Below are positions 46,032 to 53,580 of a stretch of DNA of 64,000 nt, piece after piece. Made by a program: the position numbers and the translations under genes. Source of the stretch: UBA721 sp002705165 (GTDB lineage Bacteria; Planctomycetota; Planctomycetia; Pirellulales; Pirellulaceae); the NCBI GenBank assembly GCA_045565995.1, contig JBJLEF010000001.1:1612001-1676000 (forward strand). The letters are read 5' to 3'. The stretch's first letter is position 1, and every line of letters begins with the position of its first letter. The notes beneath the pieces are model-generated. The model searched no databases, had not been told where the DNA came from, and saw only the letters and a program-made list of their open reading frames with translations.

Positions 46032-46445
46032 ATGCAACCATTTCACTTAGCCGTTCCTGTTCACGATGTAACGCTGGCACGTAAATTCTATAAGGAAGTG
46101 ATTGGATGCGCTGAGGGGCGATCCGATACTCGATGGGTTGATTTTGACTTGTTTGGACACCAATTTGTAATCCATCAAAAAGACGACCTGCAAGTAGAAC
46201 AAAGTACCAATCCAGTTGATGGCCATGACGTACCGATTCCTCATTTTGGAGTCGTGTTGGAGTGGGAGCAGTGGCACGAATTTGCAGCTCGACTGGAAGA
46301 GCACCAGATTGAGTTTGTTATCGAGCCTGGTATTCGGTTTGAAGGTCAGACTGGTGAACAGGCCACGATGTTCTTTCTTGATCCCAGCGGTAATGCATTG
46401 GAATTCAAAGCGTTTAAAGATCCATCTCAACTCTTTGCTAGTTAG
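46032..46445 (+). CDS. VOC-family (glyoxalase/dioxygenase-like) protein
   Basis: 137 residues from the ATG at 46032 (MQPFHLAVPVHDVTLARKFY; positions 1-20), the normal beginning of this family, with GGA nine bases upstream; a longer start at 46014 is less likely. The vicinal-oxygen-chelate ligands are probably the first-strand His (H5), a central His in PHFGVVLEW and a late Glu in FLDPSGNALEFKAF. Such proteins are lyases, dioxygenases or resistance proteins, and the reaction cannot be told. It is followed in 70 nt by the acyl-CoA dehydrogenase gene. Confidence 0.88.
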   Translation: MQPFHLAVPVHDVTLARKFYKEVIGCAEGRSDTRWVDFDLFGHQFVIHQKDDLQVEQSTNPVDGHDVPIPHFGVVLEWEQWHEFAARLEEHQIEFVIEPGIRFEGQTGEQATMFFLDPSGNALEFKAFKDPSQLFAS

Positions 46446-46515
46446 GGCGATTGGATTTTCGAGATGCACAGCCAAGGTGATTTACAGAGAATGCCTAATT
46501 AGAGTAAGTAGTTTG

Positions 46516-47466
46516 ATGATGGAATTTGAGACAACTGCTGTCATAGGCCTCGGCACGATGGGGCATGGTATTGTTCAGACCGTGGCCTTGGCCGGAGGTC
46601 AGGTTCGGGCATTTGATACCAACGTGAAGGACGTTGAGAATCTACACAGCCGCATTGCCAGAAATCTGAAGGTCATGGTAGAGGCAGAAGCGATCCCCGA
46701 AGTCGATTTACAAGAAGTGTTGGGGCGTATCACATGTTGTCATGATGAACAGGATGCACTAACAGGGGTGGATTTTGTGGTGGAGGCGATTGCGGAGGAG
46801 CTGAAGCTGAAACAGGCCTTCTTTTCTCGTTGTGCGGCTACGGTGAGTTCGGAGACCATTTTAGCAAGCAATACTTCCAGTTTCCCGATGTCAAAGATTG
46901 CGGAAGGACTGGAGCCATCTTCGCGGATGCTTAATACGCACTGGTTCAATCCACCCCACGTGATTCCTGTTGTCGAAGTGATCCCGGGGGCACAGACGAG
47001 TCCTGATACAATAAGCCGAACGATCAGGTTTCTTAAAGAACTTGGTAAGCATCCCGTCCGTATCAATCAGGAAGTCCCTGGGTTTGTATTGAATCGTTTA
47101 CAAATAGCCTTGTTCCGGGAGATGTTAGATTTGGTTGGACGAGATGTCATATCCGCGGAGGATTTAGATATAGCGGTGCGGGGGAGTTTAGGATTGCGAT
47201 GGGCCGCGGTAGGACCGATGCGAGTTGGCGATTTTGGCGGTTGGGATATTCTGTCCAAAGTCTATGAAGTTCTGGCTACAGAGATTCGTAGTGATACTCG
47301 CATACCGGAGGTGCTTGAGCAGATGCGGTCGCAAGGTGAGCTCGGGCTAAAAACAGGGCAGGGTTTCTTCGAGTTTCCTGCAGAGCAACAGGAGGGAGTT
47401 GTTGCAGAAAAAGATCGTAAATTCATGGCCTGGGCAAAATTACTTCGTGACTCCTATGATCCTTAG
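46516..47466 (+). CDS. 3-hydroxyacyl-CoA dehydrogenase family protein
   Basis: 316 residues from the ATG at 46516 (a second ATG directly follows). The Rossmann motif is GLGTMGHGIVQ, and the fold continues through VDFVVEAIAEELKLKQ and ASNTSSFPMSKIAE. The catalytic His-Glu pair lies in LNTHWFNPPHVIPVVEVIPG. The C-terminal 3HCDH domain includes PGFVLNRLQIALFREML. It oxidises L-3-hydroxyacyl-CoA or a related hydroxy acid with NAD+. The frame is open far upstream inside the VOC gene, but no start there makes sense. It converges on the amidohydrolase with 6 nt between stops. Confidence 0.92.
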   Translation: MMEFETTAVIGLGTMGHGIVQTVALAGGQVRAFDTNVKDVENLHSRIARNLKVMVEAEAIPEVDLQEVLGRITCCHDEQDALTGVDFVVEAIAEELKLKQAFFSRCAATVSSETILASNTSSFPMSKIAEGLEPSSRMLNTHWFNPPHVIPVVEVIPGAQTSPDTISRTIRFLKELGKHPVRINQEVPGFVLNRLQIALFREMLDLVGRDVISAEDLDIAVRGSLGLRWAAVGPMRVGDFGGWDILSKVYEVLATEIRSDTRIPEVLEQMRSQGELGLKTGQGFFEFPAEQQEGVVAEKDRKFMAWAKLLRDSYDP

Positions 47467-47472
47467 CCGGTG

Positions 47473-48444
47473 CTATGCTTCATTCTCGAGATGGAATAGT
47501 CGTGCGGCATTATTCCAAAAGATATCTTCGATTTGGTTCTCGGTTAATTTCTCCGACCAGCATGCCCACTTGAGTGAACGTAGATGCTCAAGGCCGACCA
47601 GAACAGGGTTTATTTGAGCGTGCTTTTCTCCCCAGACGGGGGTGTCTTCATAGAGCCATAAGAATGAGTCTGCTACTCCCAAACTTCGGCCTCGGAGGTG
47701 GCTTACAGGATAATCGCAACCGTACATAAAACGTTCGTGTCCCAGGATCCGGAAGATGGCCTGATGGGCCATCGGTTCACAATTGGCACTACTGTCAAAC
47801 CATAAGTTTGGGAGTCCTTGTAGTTTAGGAAGCCCACGAAGATTATGAGTGGGCTGAAATGCGCGGGCCGAGTGAGCCAGGATGAGTTGCATCTGAGGGT
47901 ACTTTTGACAGTAGTAGCGAATGCATTCGATGTTGGCATCGTTGGCCAGTGCGTCTTTTTTGACGATGTGAAGCGTAATAAACCAATTTTGCTCATGACA
48001 TAGCCTCACCTGATGTTCGGGAAGGAATGCCTGAATATCTGCTTCCCATGTTGGCGATGTATTCGCCATGTGGTGGTAACATTTTAGTCCTGTGGCACCT
48101 AGCCGCGTCGCATGTTCGAGTATCCAGTCTGAGTCATCTTCAGGTTTGACGAAGAAGTTACAGCGATTGTAAGGATGAGCATCCTTTTGTTGAGCAGCCC
48201 ATTCATTTGCTTCCAGTTGATATGATAACGAGTCTTTTCCTACGAAAGGGATAAACATTGCGTAGGTAGGACGTGTACCATGCAATGAAGTCATGGCGGA
48301 TTGGTAGTCAGTCCAATCGACGGACTGGTCACTGAAGGAATAGAATTCCGGTTTCCAGATATGGGTATGTGCATCGTATATGCGATCCGGAAGAAAACGA
48401 TCGATTTCTCGTTTAAAGAACTCAACGTCGTGTGTGGCTTTCAC
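47473..48444 (-). CDS. Amidohydrolase_2-type metal-dependent hydrolase
   Basis: 323 residues from a GTG. The N-terminal strand motif YDAHTHIW supplies the HxH metal ligands. Further TIM-barrel histidines occur in FITLHIVKKDA and LAHSARAFQPTHNLRGL, and a late aspartate in MYGCDYPVSHL completes the usual site. Members are decarboxylases or hydrolases acting on small carboxylates, lactones or aromatic acids. It is transcribed toward the hydroxyacyl-CoA dehydrogenase and divergent from the ketosynthase cassette, leaving a 215-nt gap for the promoters of both. Confidence 0.88.
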   Translation of the reverse strand: MKATHDVEFFKREIDRFLPDRIYDAHTHIWKPEFYSFSDQSVDWTDYQSAMTSLHGTRPTYAMFIPFVGKDSLSYQLEANEWAAQQKDAHPYNRCNFFVKPEDDSDWILEHATRLGATGLKCYHHMANTSPTWEADIQAFLPEHQVRLCHEQNWFITLHIVKKDALANDANIECIRYYCQKYPQMQLILAHSARAFQPTHNLRGLPKLQGLPNLWFDSSANCEPMAHQAIFRILGHERFMYGCDYPVSHLRGRSLGVADSFLWLYEDTPVWGEKHAQINPVLVGLEHLRSLKWACWSEKLTENQIEDIFWNNAARLFHLENEA

Positions 48445-48659
48445 AAATTACCTACGGGGTAGAATCGCTGGAAGGTCATGTAAACTCGATGAACAGCATT
48501 CGGTGTTGCCGGACTATATTATGAACACTTTGTCGTGGATTCACTACAAGTTTGGCAGGAATCGTGTAGGCGGTGTATGATTTCATTGGTTGATAGTCAC
48601 GATGCTTTGCACCTAAGATCAATTGTAGGACACTTCCCCGAATCATTAGGAGCGACTTT

Positions 48660-50540
48660 ATGTTGAAAAAGTGTTACATCAACCAAATTGGAAAGTATCT
48701 TCCTGGAAATCCTATTTCAAATGAGGAAATGGAAGAGTATTTGGGAATGGTCGGTGGTGTACCGTCGCGTTTACGTCCTAAAGTTTTAAATCAAAATAAG
48801 ATTGAGCAGCGATTTTACGCACTGGATAAGCAGCAAAGAACGACTATCTCCAATGCCGCGATGGCTGCTCATTCTGTGCGGGATGCTATTAGTCGCTCCG
48901 AGATCACTCTGGATGACCTTGAATTACTAGTGACGGCCACTAGTCAAGGGGATTTACCTTTGCCGGGATTTGCAAGTATGGTCCATGGTGAGTTGAAGAA
49001 TAAACCGTGTGAGATCGCCTCTCTCCATGGGATTTGCGCTAGTAGTGTTCTCGCCTTGAGACATGCAGTTTCTGCCTTTAAGGCAGGGGAAGTATCCACG
49101 GCAGCTGTGGTGGCGAGTGAGTTAGCCAGCCGGCTTTTGAAAGCTCCTCGTTTTGAAGAGCAGGGTTTCGGTAAAGACAGACGGCTTCCATTTGAAACAG
49201 AATTTCTTCGTTGGATGTTGTCAGATGGAGCGGGGGCTCTTTTACTGTCAGATGAACCCGCTTCTTCCGGGCTTTCTCTTGAAGTCGAATCGATGCATAT
49301 CAAATCATATGCGAATCAATTTGCGCCTTGTATGTATGTGGGTAAGAAAGACAACGTATCTTTAGAAGACGTTTATGGTTGGTTAGATTACCCCGGATAC
49401 ATGGAGGCAGCGAGTGATGGCGCGATTAATCTCCATCAGTCAGTCAATATGCTGGATGATGTGATTCGCGTATGTATCAATGGTGTATTTGAATTAGTGG
49501 AAGACGGTAAGCTTAATCCGGAGCAAATTGACTGGTGGGTGACTCACTATTCTTCCCACATTTTTCGGGAACAGGCTTATGATCTTCTGGTCAGGGGGGG
49601 GATCACCATTGAGCCAGAGAAGATTTTTAGTAACTTGTATTCCCGCGGGAATATGGGTTCCGCCTCGTTTTATCTGATGTTGGAAGAAATGCTCAATGAG
49701 GGGCATTTGGAACCAGGGCAGAGGCTGTTTTGCATTGTCCCCGAGAGTGGTCGATTTCTTTTTGGCTATGTAATTTTGAAAGTAGTCGGCAGCAAGGATG
49801 GACCAGAAGATAAGTTACCTGTCAGTCTTCCGGCCACAGATGAAATTGTGGCACCAGATATTAAAACAAGCGGGACTGAGATTGAAGAGCGTTTAGTTAG
49901 ACAGCTTTCCGGAGTTTGGAGTGATTTCGAAAATCGCCTCAATGTGGTTCCCATCATTCAAAAGATGAATGAGCAACGACTGACAGTCGAGGACTATCGG
50001 GGGTTGTTATATAACCTGCGTCAGCAAGTGATCGACGGATCAAGATGGATTTCCCGAGCAGCTTCTAATGTGACTCGAAAACACTTTGAAATCCGATCGG
50101 CCTTTATCGGTCATTCAAGTGATGAGCATCGTGACTTCGAAATGTTGGAAAGCGATTACGTGTCAGTTGGTGGGGAGCTTGAGAGCATACAAAACGGTAG
50201 TAAGAATATTGGGAGTGAAGCTTTATCAGAATATATTTTAGGCCAGGCTAGCCGGGAAAATCCTTTTAACCTGATTGGTGCAATGTTTATTATTGAAGGA
50301 TTGGGGCGACGGGTAGCGCGGCGGTGGGGTGAACGAATTAAAGAACAATTGGAACTTGAGGAGTCTCAGATTAAGTTCCTCCTATACCACTCGGAAAGCG
50401 ATGATGTCCATTTTGAACGTCTTGATAAGGCGGTACAGTCGGGAATTTTGACGGAAGAGTTAGTAGCAGATATTGTGAAGACAGCAAAAGTCGTAGCTAG
50501 ATTGTATGTTCTGCAACTTGAAGAAATAGGGAATTTCTAA
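48660..50540 (+). CDS. Fusion of FabH-like ketoacyl-ACP synthase III with C-terminal heme-oxygenase-like (putative diiron) domain
   Basis: 626 residues, no signal. Residues ~1-375 are a FabH-like thiolase fold: GKYLPGNPISNEEMEEYLG at the start and the full triad C126 (HGICASSVLALRHA), H296 (WWVTHYSSH) and N331 (SRGNMGSASFY). Residues ~420-626 form an all-helical domain with metal-like motifs in three helices: D488EHRDF493E, FIIE546GLG and H577SESDDVH584FE, as in heme-oxygenase-like diiron oxidases. The predicted activity is condensation of an acyl-thioester with malonyl-ACP, coupled with oxidative chemistry on the product or carrier. The gene starts a three-gene set with one-base TAATG overlaps. 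Synthase is well supported; the diiron assignment is by motif. Confidence 0.85.
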   Translation: MLKKCYINQIGKYLPGNPISNEEMEEYLGMVGGVPSRLRPKVLNQNKIEQRFYALDKQQRTTISNAAMAAHSVRDAISRSEITLDDLELLVTATSQGDLPLPGFASMVHGELKNKPCEIASLHGICASSVLALRHAVSAFKAGEVSTAAVVASELASRLLKAPRFEEQGFGKDRRLPFETEFLRWMLSDGAGALLLSDEPASSGLSLEVESMHIKSYANQFAPCMYVGKKDNVSLEDVYGWLDYPGYMEAASDGAINLHQSVNMLDDVIRVCINGVFELVEDGKLNPEQIDWWVTHYSSHIFREQAYDLLVRGGITIEPEKIFSNLYSRGNMGSASFYLMLEEMLNEGHLEPGQRLFCIVPESGRFLFGYVILKVVGSKDGPEDKLPVSLPATDEIVAPDIKTSGTEIEERLVRQLSGVWSDFENRLNVVPIIQKMNEQRLTVEDYRGLLYNLRQQVIDGSRWISRAASNVTRKHFEIRSAFIGHSSDEHRDFEMLESDYVSVGGELESIQNGSKNIGSEALSEYILGQASRENPFNLIGAMFIIEGLGRRVARRWGERIKEQLELEESQIKFLLYHSESDDVHFERLDKAVQSGILTEELVADIVKTAKVVARLYVLQLEEIGNF

Positions 50541-51439
50541 TGAAAGAACATCTGGCCGTCGAGCGGCTTAAAGAGATTAAGCATAATACCCGTGATCCTA
50601 ACCCATGGATGGCGTTGTATTTAGATAGTAGTGTTCCCTTCCACCCCAAGGCGAAAGCCAACTTCCTGATTGATGTGTCCTCTCGTTCTCGGCAGTTCAT
50701 GATGCCGCTGGTAAGGCCATTTTGTCGTTTGATGATTTGTCTCATTAAAATTATCAAGACCTTTATCCCGAATGCTGTCCAATCCTCCTGGTTGTTGCAT
50801 CATTCAATCTATTGGGGATTGCGTTGGTTCGTTTCGCCTAATGCAAACTACCTAATCATGCGTCACTTTCATATTGGTTCGGAGTTGTTGCAATTTGTTG
50901 CCGACAATGTCAAAGATGTTGATATGGAACTTCATCCGTTGCGGCCGGCGAAGCTTCGTGATTTGGCCGACGATGTATTTTTGCAGCATGACTTGAATAT
51001 CTATAACTTCATTATTGAAATGAATCGGCAGTTAAATGAGAAAGAGATTACTTTAGAACCGCGGGGCGATTTGGATTTTACTGCGATTAGCGAAGACTTC
51101 GAGTTTGAAGATATGCCCAATGGATGGTTTAACTTGATTGACTTAGAATCAGCCATTGAGATTTATACACCGATGTATCAACTACTGTTGACGGATAGTG
51201 ACTTTTGGAGGGCATGTAATTCATTGCAATTGGATGAAACGGTTGCTTTATATGTCACGACTTTACTTGAAGACCATCGGTTTCTGGGCCTTGTTAACAA
51301 TCGCCACCCGATCATTCCAGAGTCATGCCTTAATGCTGCCCATCGCTTAATGCTCCATGGTTTGGCCGCTGAGTCACTACATGCGTTTTTGGCAAAGGCT
51401 AAACGTCGGCAGGCGGAAGCTATCGTCCAAGAATCTTAA
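50540..51439 (+). CDS. Unknown mostly helical protein of the ketosynthase cassette
   Basis: 299 residues. The start codon shares a base with the preceding stop and the stop with the next start (TAATG each), so it is translated with its neighbours. A hydrophobic stretch near residues 58-80 and WLLHHSIYWGLRWFV (~84-98) suggests membrane contact. Possible metal ligands are R108HFHIGSE115 and the motif DDVFLQHDLNIYNF. A conserved-looking segment GWFNLIDLESAIEIYTPMYQ follows. I do not recognise it with certainty (I vaguely associate it with DUF6999). It may belong to the biosynthesis or membrane handling of the cassette's product. Confidence 0.75.
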   Translation: MKEHLAVERLKEIKHNTRDPNPWMALYLDSSVPFHPKAKANFLIDVSSRSRQFMMPLVRPFCRLMICLIKIIKTFIPNAVQSSWLLHHSIYWGLRWFVSPNANYLIMRHFHIGSELLQFVADNVKDVDMELHPLRPAKLRDLADDVFLQHDLNIYNFIIEMNRQLNEKEITLEPRGDLDFTAISEDFEFEDMPNGWFNLIDLESAIEIYTPMYQLLLTDSDFWRACNSLQLDETVALYVTTLLEDHRFLGLVNNRHPIIPESCLNAAHRLMLHGLAAESLHAFLAKAKRRQAEAIVQES

Positions 51440-52014
51440 TGATTGAGAAACGTATGCCCACCGTAGAAGAACTTGTTTACAACATGATACTTTTTGTATT
51501 TCTGCCTTTATGGCTGGTCTGCGGTGGAATTGATTACTTGTGTCATCGCAGGACCAGGATCGAGGAGAATAGTGGTGTCAAAGAGTCGATTCAGCATTGC
51601 CTGATGGGGTTGCAGGTTGGCATCCCCATGTTTCTGGTGATTTATTTGGAAGTTACAGTAGGCGTACTGCTCGTATGCGTTATTTTTTTCATCTGGCATG
51701 AAATCACGGCCCATCGCGATTTGGTTTTGGCAGAAGGTCAGCGAGTCATTTCTGTGTGGGAACAACATGTCCATGGCTATCTTGGGACGATACCATTCTT
51801 TCTGCTAATGTTAGTTCTCGCGTTCAATTGGACGACTTTCCTTGATTTACTCCAATTCAACTGGGTAGGGAAGATGAGTTTTTCGTTTCGTAGAGACCCC
51901 GTTGGGCCAAATAACTATATGCTGTGGTATGCGTCTTTTATGATGTTTGTTGCCATCATCCCCTATACGGAAGAACTAATTCGCTGCATTAGATATGCCA
52001 ACAAAAATCGCTGA
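51439..52014 (+). CDS. His/Glu-rich four-helix membrane protein of the ketosynthase cassette
   Basis: 191 residues with membrane helices near 12-31, 60-86, 113-137 and 160-175. Polar metal-ligand-type residues cluster at helix ends: D32YLCH36, H53, E71, W86HEITAHRD94 and E108QHVH112. This pattern is reminiscent of integral-membrane diiron hydroxylases and desaturases, but no known signature fits exactly. It is the last gene of the cassette; its ATG overlaps the preceding stop (an ATG five codons later is possible). With the HO-like domain of the first gene, the cassette would carry two distinct oxidative sites. Function unknown. Confidence 0.75.
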   Translation: MIEKRMPTVEELVYNMILFVFLPLWLVCGGIDYLCHRRTRIEENSGVKESIQHCLMGLQVGIPMFLVIYLEVTVGVLLVCVIFFIWHEITAHRDLVLAEGQRVISVWEQHVHGYLGTIPFFLLMLVLAFNWTTFLDLLQFNWVGKMSFSFRRDPVGPNNYMLWYASFMMFVAIIPYTEELIRCIRYANKNR

Positions 52015-52239
52015 TTCTGTTTCATGATCTTTTCTATTTGAGGTGAAATGAAAGGGCTATCTCCGAGATGTTTGTGTAGAAATATGTGTGAACTCATAAA
52101 TGAACGGCACCCTCGTGGTTAAGTTTCTAGATTGCTGGGGTAACTTAGTTTGTCTTTCTACCATATGATAATAGGTAGGGATTCACGGTACTGATTTTGT
52201 CTTAATTACAAATGCCCTTTGCTTCTCAGGAGATTCTCA

Positions 52240-53532
52240 ATGACGTCCTTCAAGCCGATTTTGTTGACTTTGTTTGTTCTGTTTGCCGGATTCTCTAGTC
52301 TTGTGGCGATTAAAACGGATGTCCAGGCAGAAGCTTTACAGGATAAGCAGAAATCTCAAGCTAAATCAGCGGCAGGTCAGGATGCCGTCAAGGCTCAAAT
52401 CAAAGCCGATCTAAAGGCTGGCAAGATTACGGAAGCCGAGGCCAAGGAGAAGTTTCAGGCTCTTTACAACAAGAAGTCAGATACGATCACTAACAAGGCA
52501 GTTGCGGAGAAAAAGTTCGACAAAGAGTTGGATGCCGTCAAGGCTCAAATCGAAGCTTCCCTCAAGGCAGGAAAAATCACTGAGGCTCAGGCGAAGCAAA
52601 AGTATGCAGCGATTTACAGTAAAAAAACAGAAACCGGCAAAGGAAAAGTCGCTGCCGCTAAGGGGAAGGAATTAGAAACCGAAGCGTATCCTGAATTTAT
52701 TGAAAAACTGGCAGAATTAGTAGAAGCAGAGAAGATTACTAAGGCAGAAGCAACGGAATTATATAATTCCGTTGTTAGGAAAAAAGTCTTTGCACCAAAG
52801 AGAGGTGTCAATGGAACAGATTACAAAATCAATTCTCTTGAAGAGCAAAAGCGACTGCAAAAAGTACTTCCTCTAACTTCCACCGGCGATGACAAGGAAG
52901 GACCTGTGGCTTGTGGATTCTTTGGATGGGCTGCCGCTGCAAAGCACCGTTTTATGGATAACAGTCACAAGGGAGAAGCCCGCCAAATCCATGGCCTTTC
53001 ATTCCGGCTTGATTACCGTGACCATGACACCATCGGTAGAACCTGGGATAACATCACGGTCAAGATTGCTCACGGGAATTGGAGTTCAATCGAATACAAT
53101 GCTTCCCGGGACTTCGAACTGCTCGACAGTGAGAAAACTGTTTTTAGTAAAGAATGGACGTTTCCGACATTAAAAGGATATCCCGCATTAAAGCCTGCTG
53201 AATGGGGTGGTCCCCAAAATTGTCTAAACTTCCAGTTTGACGAGCCGTTTATGTATAACGGTAAGGATGCGATCTATGTTGAATTTACGTTTTCCGGTGG
53301 CAAAACCGAAGATGCCCGAAAATGGGAAGGTGATTTGCCTTATGGATTTGAATATTATTTAGATTCGATGCAACAAATAGGTGGATGGCGAATGGCTGGA
53401 GAAGCCAAGGGCCAGTATCTGCCTCCACGCGTGGAAGCAGTTGTTTCCTATACCGCCGGCGGTCAGTCTGTGTGGACATCATCAGCCAAAGGCATGCCAT
53501 ACCTGAATTGGGATTTTCGTAAAGTTAGATAG
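52240..53532 (+). CDS. Secreted protein with helical KITEA repeats and C-terminal beta domain
   Basis: 430 residues from the ATG at 52240, chosen for the AGGAG ribosome site seven nt upstream. The signal peptide ends near AIKTDVQAEA (about residue 32). Three helical repeats follow (about 45-185), with cores AGKITEAEAKEKFQALYNKK, AGKITEAQAKQKYAAIYSKK and a weaker EKITKAEATELYNSVV, resembling SHOCT-like helices. The first two repeats share a DNA segment, starting at 52381 and 52531, showing recent duplication. The C-terminal ~220 residues are beta-rich with aromatic and acidic residues (for example NCLNFQFDEPFMYNGKDAIY), resembling a lectin- or choice-of-anchor-type jelly roll. Function unknown; it stands alone. 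Confidence 0.8.
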   Translation: MTSFKPILLTLFVLFAGFSSLVAIKTDVQAEALQDKQKSQAKSAAGQDAVKAQIKADLKAGKITEAEAKEKFQALYNKKSDTITNKAVAEKKFDKELDAVKAQIEASLKAGKITEAQAKQKYAAIYSKKTETGKGKVAAAKGKELETEAYPEFIEKLAELVEAEKITKAEATELYNSVVRKKVFAPKRGVNGTDYKINSLEEQKRLQKVLPLTSTGDDKEGPVACGFFGWAAAAKHRFMDNSHKGEARQIHGLSFRLDYRDHDTIGRTWDNITVKIAHGNWSSIEYNASRDFELLDSEKTVFSKEWTFPTLKGYPALKPAEWGGPQNCLNFQFDEPFMYNGKDAIYVEFTFSGGKTEDARKWEGDLPYGFEYYLDSMQQIGGWRMAGEAKGQYLPPRVEAVVSYTAGGQSVWTSSAKGMPYLNWDFRKVR

Positions 53533-53580
53533 TTATAAACTTGTAGCTTTGATTCTTATTGCTAGATCACAATCGGAGTG

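Noticed and set aside
46216..46515. Upstream extension of the hydroxyacyl-CoA dehydrogenase frame over the VOC gene
   Set aside because: The Rossmann domain starts right after the ATG at 46516; the added residues resemble no domain.
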